A stretch of 64,000 bases of DNA from NCBI RefSeq assembly GCF_050589605.1, contig NZ_JBNGOO010000001.1. One strand, given 5' to 3'. A program made the translations under genes and the position numbers. The notes below the pieces were generated by a model. The model did not search any database. It was not told where the DNA came from and was given only the letters and a program-made list of their open reading frames with translations. The stretch comes from Granulosicoccus sp947495035 (GTDB lineage Bacteria > Pseudomonadota > Gammaproteobacteria > Granulosicoccales > Granulosicoccaceae). Positions within the stretch are counted from its first letter, which is position 1, and every line of letters starts with the position of its first letter. Shown in pieces: positions 53,279 to 60,905 of the stretch.

Positions 53279-53411
53279 AACTAACCGTTATCCACAAATC
53301 CTGTGGATAACCGTGTGGATGAACAAGGTATAGATGGTTGGAGCGGTGTTGGGGTCATGCTCTCGTCATTCTGTCCAAAAGTTGCGCACCCGCGGGGCGG
53401 GATTTTCTGCT
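53279..53411. repeat. Dispersed 130-bp element with DnaA boxes, copy 1
   Basis: TTATCCACA (53288-53296), a 5-nt spacer and its exact inverse (53302-53310), then TGTGGATGA at 53314-53322. The element continues through CATGCTCTCGT and ends with GATTTTCTGCT; the whole 130 bp is about 85 percent identical to the copy at 63.3 kb. It lies alone in an intergenic region. The perfect boxes could bind DnaA; the pair can also form a 10-bp hairpin. Confidence 0.85.
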
Positions 53412-53495
53412 AGCACTCTCAAGCATCATTGGCCCCACTAGTCAGCGTACCGGCACGGGTGGGTATCGCTTGCAACCAATCCGCCAGCCCTGGAG

Positions 53496-54353
53496 TTACA
53501 GGTCGATTCTCAAGCCGTCTGTTCCGACATGCAAAGCTCCGTCCCAATGGTCCGCCACCGCGTTTTTCCAGTCCTGTTCGCCGTAGTCAGGGTCATCCGA
53601 GGGGATGAGGTGAGACAGGGCCAGTTGGCGTACACCTGCGTTGGAGGCGGTTCTGGCGGCGTCATGTGCGAAGGTGTGTGATCGCAACCAGTGCTCCATC
53701 AGCTTGTCACTGCCGTTGCCGACACGTTCCAGCAAGGCGGGCAGGGCGCTTTCCAGCATGGCCTCATGAACCAGCAAGTCAGCGTCTCGGGCAAAATCCT
53801 CCAGAGCGGTTATCGGTGCGGTATCGCCGGAAAAGACCACGTGCTTCGATGTGCCTTTGAATGACAGCGCAAAGCAATCGATCAATGGCGGGTGTTCGGT
53901 GCGAATGGCAGACACCGTCAGTCCGTCTTGTTGCATCACGACGCCTTCATCGATGACATGTATCTGCAGCAGGGTGCGTAGATCCGGACGCCCTTCATCC
54001 TCAATCCGCAAGTCGATGTCCGCTTTCATGGAGGCAAGGAAACCGTCCCAGTAATCGTTCAGGCCAGCAGGCCCCCAGACATCCACACTGGTTTTCAATC
54101 CGGCAGTCCATGCCGTGTGCAGCAGTGGGCCGAGTTCCAGATAGTGATCCGAGTGCAGGTGGGTGATGAAGATCCTGGAAAGCGTCTTCAATTGCACGCC
54201 CTGGTCGACAAGCCCTCGGGTTACCCCGAGAGCGCAATCCACAACCATCTGTTGCCCGTCCAGGCAGAGCAGGTTGGAGGTGGGCATGGAGGAGCCGGGC
54301 CGAATGGCAGGCCCGCCCTTGGTGCCCAACAGGGCCACGTAGTTCCGAGACAT
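53496..54353 (-). CDS. MBL-fold metallo-hydrolase, RNase Z/arylsulfatase-like
   Basis: A 285-residue metallo-beta-lactamase-fold protein. The metal motif is ITHLHSDHYLELGPLL near residue 65; further metal ligands lie in VVFSGDTAPI near residue 170 and in LALSHLIPSDD near residue 245. This layout resembles the RNase Z/YcbZ-type hydrolases that act on small esters or nucleotides. No signal peptide is seen. It is transcribed away from the broken aminotransferase remnant whose end lies just upstream; the two may once have been linked. Substrate unknown. Confidence 0.82.
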   Translation of the reverse strand: MSRNYVALLGTKGGPAIRPGSSMPTSNLLCLDGQQMVVDCALGVTRGLVDQGVQLKTLSRIFITHLHSDHYLELGPLLHTAWTAGLKTSVDVWGPAGLNDYWDGFLASMKADIDLRIEDEGRPDLRTLLQIHVIDEGVVMQQDGLTVSAIRTEHPPLIDCFALSFKGTSKHVVFSGDTAPITALEDFARDADLLVHEAMLESALPALLERVGNGSDKLMEHWLRSHTFAHDAARTASNAGVRQLALSHLIPSDDPDYGEQDWKNAVADHWDGALHVGTDGLRIDL

Positions 54354-54362
54354 GTCTGTTCC

Positions 54363-54619
54363 TCAGGCAGCTTTCAAGCCGGCGTCGAGCGCCGACAGGA
54401 TGGTGGTGCAATCCTGTTCAGTCAGCACCAGCGGGGAGAGAGTATCAGATTGGGGCCGGATGCTCTGACCATGGCCCCGGCCTGGTACGCACGCTCTTGA
54501 ACCGTGTCGGTTCTGCCAGCATCGATAGGTGTTTTCGTTGCGCGATCGCTGACCATTTCAATGGCCGCCATCAAGCCATGGCCTCCACCAACATCACCGA
54601 TGATGTCAATTCGTTCCAT
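54363..54619 (-). pseudogene. Class III aminotransferase C-terminal remnant, frameshifted
   Basis: The frame starting near 54619 reads IIGDVGGGHGLMAAIEMVSDRATKTPI and GAMVRASGPNLILSP, the C-terminal part of an omega-aminotransferase. At ILSP a single base is missing, after which another frame continues LVLTEQDCTTILSALDAGLKAA to a normal end. The N-terminal two thirds, including the PLP Lys, are absent. Non-functional. Confidence 0.8.
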
Positions 54620-54639
54620 CAGAAGGACTCATCGCTTCA

Positions 54640-54758
54640 GAAGTTGACAATAACACGATACCGGCTGCCGAAATGATTCCGCTTCTGGCCTTGGGCATTC
54701 CCGGTGAGGCGTTGACTGCCATGATGCTGTCCGTTTTCTGCGTGCACAATTGGAAGGC
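54640..54758 (+). pseudogene. TctA-type tricarboxylate permease fragment
   Basis: About 40 codons read NNTIPAAEMIPLLALGIPGEALTAMMLSVF, matching the conserved PLLxLGIPGxxxTAxML region of TctA permeases. There is no start or end and it runs into the aldehyde dehydrogenase fragment. A relic of a tripartite tricarboxylate transporter. Confidence 0.6.
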
Positions 54759-55121
54759 ATGTCCGTGCCTGCATCGGATGGCGGTTTGATGGATGTCCCA
54801 TCTCCGATCAATGGACAGGTGTTGACGCAAGTTGCCAGAGGCACGGCGGAAGACATGCGCTCTACCATTGCTTCTGCCCGGTCGGCGTTCGAGGACAAAG
54901 GCTGGTCTGGCCAAGCGCCGGCGGTGCGCAGGAAAGTCCTGCTCAGGTGAGCCGATCTGATTGAGGTGGGTCTGAAACTGTTCCTGTCAGAGCTGCTGGC
55001 AGGTTTGCCAACGGAGGTGGAAACGCAAAGGCTGGATTGCCACATCAATGACGAGGAGTTTGTCGAGCATGCGCTGAGGACTTTTGACGACGGGTGCGCA
55101 AGAGGCATCGTGGTGAGCTAG
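54759..55121 (+). pseudogene. Aldehyde dehydrogenase N-terminal remnant with internal stop
   Basis: The frame reads DVPSPINGQVLTQVARGTAEDMRSTIASARSAFEDKG then VRRKVLLR, a TGA stop, and ADLIEVGLKLFLSELLAG. This is the N-terminal domain of an aldehyde dehydrogenase. Catalytic Cys and Glu regions are absent. The last 35 codons (INDEEFVEHALRTFDDG) look unlike the dehydrogenase and may be the tail of another enzyme, possibly a zinc alcohol dehydrogenase, joined by deletion. Confidence 0.7.
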
Positions 55122-55128
55122 CGTATCC

Positions 55129-57567
55129 TTATGGCAAGGCCGACACTCGCAGTGCGCTCAATCGTTTTGCCAGTGAGCGTTCGCTCTCGAGCGTTTTCTT
55201 GGCATCACTGAACAGACTTGGCTGCTTGCGTAGTTCCAATACGTAAGGGCTTCCCTGTCGGCGGGTGCGGTGGGAAATGGGGAGGCCGAGACCATCAATC
55301 ACGCCGTGGAGGTGCCTGCGGCGGTTCTTGGCCAGCGGCAAGCTGACTGTCTGCGAAGGGCTTTTCAGGAATTCGGTCAGTGTTGCGCAGTCAGCGCAAG
55401 AACAGTTCGTCTCTGTTGTCATGCGCCAATCGCCAGGAAGCCGCTTGGCGTTCTCGATGCGATGCTCAATCAGTTTCTGCGTTCCCAGATACAGGGAGCG
55501 AAGCACGTCTGATACGGCTTTGTCGTGTTGATGGTCCAGGGCGGCTTGCAGCGTGCTCACCAGCACATCGCTCGAGTAGCCTTCGATCATCTCGTCGAGC
55601 GTTCTGAACAATCGCAGCCAGTGTGCATCGCTGTTCAGTTCAGCCAGAGCGTGGATCATGTACTGTAGTTCTCGTTGTTCACGTCTTGCGTTTCGTGCCT
55701 GTTCCATTGGTGAACGTGATGCATGCTGGCTTGCATGTTCCTCATGCAAGAGATGCAGCAGGCGATCGACCACGGCGCAGGGTAATTTCTGCGAAGGGAA
55801 ATGATCAGCTGCGTTGCAGCTGCGAACGAAGTGGCTCAAAGGCTTGAGCCAATCAAGGCGATAGAGATCTGCCCTTTCACTGAAAAAGCGTCTGGCGCCC
55901 GGATTCGAATGAGGATTCTTGCGAGCGGTGCCACGCCCGGAGGTCACGTCATCGGCAAGCCATCGATCAAACAACGAGAGACAGAAGTCTTCGCCATGTA
56001 CACTGCCGCATGCCATCAACGCGGGGATGGTCTTTGCACCCACTGCGCTGATCGATAGTGAGTGCAGCAGATCAAGAGCCGTTTCCTTCGATGGCAACAG
56101 AGAGGCGAGTGCCAGTATATCCGGTACGTCTTTTCCCTCTTTGTGACGATGGTTCGCCGGCCAGACGGTGAGAAGGGAAGCAACGGCGGCATTCAATTGG
56201 TGTGGATCGAGTGCGTCAGCATCGCGCAGCAGTTCGCGTACGACAACTGCCCCACCATCGTTGGTGCCTGCCAGAATTCTGTAGCGTTCGGAAGCTGGCC
56301 AGAGAATGATGGCAGCACGGCGATATTCCCGTTCCAGTGTATCGCCGTAATTCCCCATGTACCCCTCGTATTCCTCGAATGTCGGGGGATGCTGGTCGAG
56401 GCCGACGTTCCAGCAGAGTTCCTTTTCATACGCTGTCAGTTCCGGCAGCTTGACCTTGTTGCCGGAGGAGTCTCGCCAGTGCCTGAGAACCGCATGGCAA
56501 TCGATGATTTCATGAATGTCATAGTCAGTGGGTGATCGGTCATCATCGGCATCGTCGTCATCCCAATCGTCGTAATAGTGATTCCGCGGATTCGTGGGAA
56601 AGGCGCTGGCGATTTCCGTCACGTTGACCAGTGACAGGTGAGCCTGAAGATCCAGTCGTGACGCTGCTGCCAGCAGTGACTGCGCTCGCTGACTGTCCTT
56701 GCCTTTGAGGTGGTTCCAGTTCAGGCTGCGCTGACTGTAGGCATGATCGAGCAGGTAGACCAGTTTCCTGTCGGAACCCGAGCGCCAAGTGTTTTCCTTG
56801 AAGCGCGACTTGTCGAAGTAGGCCTGCAAAGCCTCTTCAATGTGTGGGTTTGCAGCGTCAGGGAAGGCGGTACGCGGGGCCGATGCCTTGAAATGCAAGG
56901 TATGGCTCAACACCACGCGGTAGCCCTCGGTGACGGGTCGCACTTCGTGCTCACAATCAGCGTAGAAGGCATACAGAGAAAGTTTGGGTGAGGTGCTTTC
57001 GCGAGTGATGAATCGACGGGATTCTCCCTCGTGGGTCACGATCAGTGAGCCTCCCTTGTGTGATGTGGGAAGCGCCACGACCAGGGTACCGATCATGTCA
57101 TCAGCGCGCTCGGTATCACGATGCGGCTTGAAGAACTGGCCTGGCCCGTAGATCAGCAATTTGTCTACCTTGGCCGTGAGTCTGCCCTCGGGTAAGCCGA
57201 GTTGCGTACGCATCTCTTCCAGCGCGGGTTTCAAGGTGCGATTCCAGTCACGAGCCTGCCAGGCGAGTCGTCGACGAGGAATCTCGCCGACGTCGCGCAC
57301 ACGTTTGTCGTGCAGTGTTTCTCGCCCTTTGCCAAAGGGGGCGGGTGTCGCCAGCGCGGTGAGCTTGCGCGCACTCGCTTTGGAGAGGGGGAGTCTTAAC
57401 GGCTTGCCGCCATCGACTGACAATGCCAGCGTTGTGATGGGGAGCGAACTGCGACAGGCGAAGCTGCCGGGCTGGCTGCTCGAAGAGCTCTTCTTGTGCA
57501 AGGGCGGAACAGAGGGATTTTCGAGCGCATCGGTCAGGCGTGACAACAGGATAGTGGATTCAGACAT
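55129..57567 (-). CDS. Very large 2OG-Fe(II) oxygenase (prolyl 4-hydroxylase-like domain)
   Basis: An 812-residue cytosolic protein. The N-terminal 250 residues carry a 2-oxoglutarate/Fe(II) oxygenase domain: YGPGQFFKPHRDTERADDMIGTLVVALPTSHKGGSLIVTH gives HxD, and DCEHEVRPVTEGYRVVLSHTL gives the distal His and the 2OG-binding Arg. The remaining ~560 residues are charged and helical, with a short Cys pair (NCSCADCATL) near residue 715, and no domain is recognised. Most bacterial relatives are about 200-300 residues, so the long tail is unusual. Likely role: hydroxylation of protein or another target. The gene sits alone. Confidence 0.75.
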   Translation of the reverse strand: MSESTILLSRLTDALENPSVPPLHKKSSSSSQPGSFACRSSLPITTLALSVDGGKPLRLPLSKASARKLTALATPAPFGKGRETLHDKRVRDVGEIPRRRLAWQARDWNRTLKPALEEMRTQLGLPEGRLTAKVDKLLIYGPGQFFKPHRDTERADDMIGTLVVALPTSHKGGSLIVTHEGESRRFITRESTSPKLSLYAFYADCEHEVRPVTEGYRVVLSHTLHFKASAPRTAFPDAANPHIEEALQAYFDKSRFKENTWRSGSDRKLVYLLDHAYSQRSLNWNHLKGKDSQRAQSLLAAASRLDLQAHLSLVNVTEIASAFPTNPRNHYYDDWDDDDADDDRSPTDYDIHEIIDCHAVLRHWRDSSGNKVKLPELTAYEKELCWNVGLDQHPPTFEEYEGYMGNYGDTLEREYRRAAIILWPASERYRILAGTNDGGAVVVRELLRDADALDPHQLNAAVASLLTVWPANHRHKEGKDVPDILALASLLPSKETALDLLHSLSISAVGAKTIPALMACGSVHGEDFCLSLFDRWLADDVTSGRGTARKNPHSNPGARRFFSERADLYRLDWLKPLSHFVRSCNAADHFPSQKLPCAVVDRLLHLLHEEHASQHASRSPMEQARNARREQRELQYMIHALAELNSDAHWLRLFRTLDEMIEGYSSDVLVSTLQAALDHQHDKAVSDVLRSLYLGTQKLIEHRIENAKRLPGDWRMTTETNCSCADCATLTEFLKSPSQTVSLPLAKNRRRHLHGVIDGLGLPISHRTRRQGSPYVLELRKQPSLFSDAKKTLESERSLAKRLSALRVSALP

Positions 57568-58434
57568 CGGAAGTTATCCAGACAGGTGTTTCAGTCAGTG
57601 CTGGGACTCTGTTTATCACTTTTTCCTGTCTGAGTCTGCCTACCGTGCCACCCTGCCATGCAGGGAATCGGTTGAACGCGATGGTTACGGGCTTGCTATG
57701 GTGGCGTGAATCGTGACAGGGAGTTGTATTGAGGGTCTGAACAGATGACCGTCGTGTTTCCGAGGCCTGGTCTATCCTGATTCGATTTTACTGCTGCAGG
57801 GCTCGGGGAACCCGTTAGCATGGCAGCTGGCAGCAGTTGCCGGTTGAAATGGATGTGCTGCTCCAATCAGCGTCTGATGTCAGGAATTACCGCTGAGATT
57901 GTTATTGTTACCGGCCCTTCACACCAGCTGTGTGCGATGCTTTCAGTCAAGGATGAGTCTCGCAGAAGACATCGGGACAGGTCGGAGAAAACGCCGCCAC
58001 CAGGGATACGGATCGATAGACGCGATCATTGCGGATTATTGGACGGTCGGTAGCGGTCTCTCCGACCCGCCCGAATTCTGAGGATTGACGTGATCTGGAA
58101 CGCACTGGGCATACCGGATAGTCCGCGCACCTTTCGGTTGCGACCATTGAACGTGTAACTCGCACTTACACGTTGCTGCGTGGTTCGGTTTTCTGCAGAA
58201 ATTACCCGCGCTGAGAAAGGAATTGTCCAGCCATCGAATTGCATCCTTGTCGATCGCATGAACCGTTCGAACCCGCATTCCGGCTTTTCGCGCTGGAGGC
58301 AGGAACTGCGTTCAATCAGCTGATTGTCATGATGCTCAAGACGACAGCGCCTGCAAAACTCACAGGCGCTTGTCGTCAGCTGCGCTACAGGCCCGGTGTC
58401 ACTTGGTTGTCCGAGCCTGATTTCGCGTTGGCGA
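57568..58434. other. Long intergenic region without a supported gene
   Basis: Short frames exist on both strands (for instance a Cys/Arg-rich one on the reverse strand around 58030-58600 that overlaps the end of the next gene), but none has a good start, family match or convincing composition. A hairpin at its right end belongs to the adjacent gene. The rest is unexplained and may hold decayed DNA. Confidence 0.5.
58341..58376 (-). terminator. Hairpin after the amidohydrolase lipoprotein gene
   Basis: A 13-bp stem (ACGACAGCGCCTG with its complement, one bulged base) around a 9-nt loop, about 60 bp past the stop of the reverse-strand gene. No U-tract follows, so termination may be Rho-assisted. 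Confidence 0.55.
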
Positions 58435-60162
58435 TTACTCCAGTTCGTAAACGGTTTCACCGCCCAGAATGGTTTGCTCGACCACGATATCCTTGATCGT
58501 GGCAGGATCCACGGTGAGGGGGTCTTCTGACAAGACGACGAGATCTGCCAGTTTTCCGACTTCAATACTGCCTTTCTTGTCCTCTTCGAAGTTGGAATAC
58601 GCGGCATGGATGGTGGTCGCCTTCAACGCTTCCAGCGGCGTGATGGCCTGTTCGGCACCAATCACACTGTCACTTGTGGAGGTCCGGTTTACCGCCGACC
58701 AGATCAGGCGCATGGGTTCCATCGGTACCACTGGTGTGTCGGTGTGAATCGTATAGGGCATGGCACGTGCCAGTGATGATTGAGTCGGGCTCATGCGAAA
58801 AGCTCGCTCAGGTCCCATGAAGATATCGCGGTGGCGATCGCCCCAGTAGTAGGTATGCAGAACGAAGTACGACGGAATGACGCCCAGGGCTTGCATGTCA
58901 TCCAGCTGATCTTCTCGCGCCATTTGCGAATGAATGACCACATGGCGAGTATCTTCGCGAGGGTTGGTCTCCTGTGCCTGGCGAATTCCGTAGAGGATAT
59001 CGTCAATGGCAGCATCCCCGTTGCCGTGAATGATGGCCTGACGGCCGGCATCGTGTATTTCCTTTATCCTGGCAGCCAGTGCCTCGCGCTCGTAACGCGG
59101 GAACCCGACATAGTCATCGGGCTGATCTTCGGGAGTGACGTAGTAGGGCTGCGACAGATACCCGGTATAGCCTTGAATGGAACCGTCGGCAAAATCCTTG
59201 ACACCACCAATGGTGATTCTGTCAGACGTGAATTCCATGGCCTCGACGGCATCCACGGCGTCGAGTGTTGGCCAGATGTTGACTCGGATGGGCAGCCCTT
59301 CGCTGCTGGAGGCAACGAGGTCTATCAGGCCGGCAAAAGCGGCGGGTGCGGCACCGTCGTTGGCCGTTGTCACTCCCTGTGAGGAATAGGTGGCAGCCGC
59401 GCTTCGGATGGCTTGAGTGAGTTCTGCCGCCGTGTTTGCCGGAATCAGTCCGGATACCTGGGTCATGGCTGAAGGTTCTTCGAGTACGCCATTGGGTTCC
59501 CCGTTTTCATCAAACCTGATGACACCACCTTCCGGTTGCGGCGTTTCGGATGTGATGCCGGCCATCTCCAGCGCCAGGCTGTTGGCCACTGCCAGGTGAC
59601 CCGAGGTATGGGTGATCAGAATCGGGTGTGTGGTGGAGACTCTGTCAAGGTCCTCACGCGTGGGGTGTCGCAATTCTGCCAGCAGGGTATCGTCATAACC
59701 AAAGCCCTGTATCCAGTTGCCTTCCTCAATGTTTTCTGCTGCTGCGGTGAGCTTGGCAACCAGTTGCCCTATGCTTTCGACGTCACCAATGGGAGGGCTG
59801 TTCAGATTGACATTGAACAACTCGATGATGCCGGCATAAACGAAGTGACTGTGGGCATCGTAGATGCCGGGAATCATGGTCTTGCCTTCGAGGTCAATGA
59901 CCGATGCGTCTGCATCTAGGTCGGTGCGAAGATCCTGCTCGGTTCCCACAGCGGTAATGGTGTCACCCGTGACAATGACGGCGTCCGCAATCGTGTCCTG
60001 CTCATCGAGTGTCAGGATGTTGGCATTCATGTACAGCGTACTGGGCTCCTCGTTATCTCCTGTCGAGTTGTCATTGTCATCATCCGAACTGCAAGCTGAC
60101 AGAACCAGCAGCACTGATGCCAGGCTTGCAGTCAATGTGATTCCCGATAATCTTGTTTTCAT
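58435..60162 (-). CDS. Amidohydrolase (YtcJ-like) lipoprotein
   Basis: A 575-residue protein with lipoprotein signal (VLLVLSACSSDDDND, Cys near residue 23), so it is membrane-anchored outside the cytoplasm. The catalytic domain is a YtcJ/amidohydrolase_3 type: NANILTLDEQDTIADAVIVTGD, MIPGIYDAHSHFVYAG with metal-binding HxH, VNIWPTLDAVDAVE, AIIHGNGDAAIDDIL and HTDTPVVPM. Such enzymes hydrolyse amides or related bonds. An extracytoplasmic version is unusual because most YtcJ proteins are cytoplasmic. The start at 60162 follows AAGGGAAC. Confidence 0.82.
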   Translation of the reverse strand: MKTRLSGITLTASLASVLLVLSACSSDDDNDNSTGDNEEPSTLYMNANILTLDEQDTIADAVIVTGDTITAVGTEQDLRTDLDADASVIDLEGKTMIPGIYDAHSHFVYAGIIELFNVNLNSPPIGDVESIGQLVAKLTAAAENIEEGNWIQGFGYDDTLLAELRHPTREDLDRVSTTHPILITHTSGHLAVANSLALEMAGITSETPQPEGGVIRFDENGEPNGVLEEPSAMTQVSGLIPANTAAELTQAIRSAAATYSSQGVTTANDGAAPAAFAGLIDLVASSSEGLPIRVNIWPTLDAVDAVEAMEFTSDRITIGGVKDFADGSIQGYTGYLSQPYYVTPEDQPDDYVGFPRYEREALAARIKEIHDAGRQAIIHGNGDAAIDDILYGIRQAQETNPREDTRHVVIHSQMAREDQLDDMQALGVIPSYFVLHTYYWGDRHRDIFMGPERAFRMSPTQSSLARAMPYTIHTDTPVVPMEPMRLIWSAVNRTSTSDSVIGAEQAITPLEALKATTIHAAYSNFEEDKKGSIEVGKLADLVVLSEDPLTVDPATIKDIVVEQTILGGETVYELE

Positions 60163-60455
60163 GCAGAGTTCCCTTGTTTGCTGACATGTAACCCGTAACA
60201 TATAATGAAATTTTGACGACGTACAAGGGTAAATTCTTCAATTCGTCGTGACGCTGAATGTTGCGGACAGGGCCTTGGAATGCAGTCAGGCATGACGGGA
60301 TTTCACTGTCGGAGAAGGCTCATGCCAGGTAGATGTCGCGCAGGCTGCGGCTTGCGGAGTCAACCATGGAATGTGTGCTGAAGTCCTGGCGCCGGAAACC
60401 AGGGAAAAAGTCCTGCAAACACACCGGCCTGGCACTAACAAAAGGTTCGTTCTGG

Positions 60456-60835
60456 TCAGGTCACCGCTGCTCGATAACTGGCAAACACATCACTCGGTAG
60501 CGGATATTGCAGTTTCCAGGTGATCTGCATGGGCCGCTCTGATTGATGGTCGTCATAGCAGGCCTTGCCGACGCAGAAGTACGGCATGGTATGGCCATTG
60601 GGCTGCTTCTTCGCTGAGCGGATGAACAAGACGATGTGGCGATGAAAGCTGCCAGGATCTCTTCGCGGGTGTCGCTGGCGTGTACCTGTAGAGGGACGGG
60701 GTGCAGTAGCCCGAGTAGGCGGTGCAGGTGGGTGATTTGCGACTGGAACAGATCGAGTACGGATATCAGCTCGTGTCGCAGGCCCTCGCGTTGCCAGAAG
60801 ATCACCGATGCCTGGTCGAGGTTCTCATGGTGGTT
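60456..60835 (-). pseudogene. DEAD-type helicase (DUF3427) C-terminal remnant
   Basis: The first part (DQASVIFWQREGLRHELISVLDLFQSQITHLHRLLGL, VPLQVHASDTREEILAAF) and, in another frame, the end (HRHIVLFIRSAKKQPNGHTMPYFC, RPMQITWKLQYPLP) match the C-terminal portion of DUF3427-type helicases. A segment between them is deleted and the reading frame shifts. The helicase core is missing. Non-functional relic of a larger gene, possibly of a restriction or defence-related type. Confidence 0.75.
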
Positions 60836-60861
60836 TCTCTTCGGACTGAGAACAGACAAAG

Positions 60862-60885
60862 CCGCTCCTGAGGCGCCAGGAGCGG
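60862..60885 (-). terminator. Hairpin after the PL7-like gene
   Basis: Nine-base-pair perfect stem CCGCTCCTG and complement around AGGCGC, 20 bp past the stop of the reverse-strand gene. A short outer GACA/TGTC pairing extends it. Following U content is low. Confidence 0.6.
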
Positions 60886-60905
60886 TCTGTCGAACCTTGC
60901 TCGGT

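Noticed and set aside
53288..53322. Chromosomal origin oriC
   Set aside because: Only three boxes, no dnaA/dnaN/gidA neighbours and several copies within 20 kb; a dispersed element fits better.
58026..58607. Reverse-strand Arg/Ser/Cys-rich frame near the amidohydrolase end
   Set aside because: It overlaps the conserved end of that gene in another frame and shows no recognisable family; kept as unexplained DNA.
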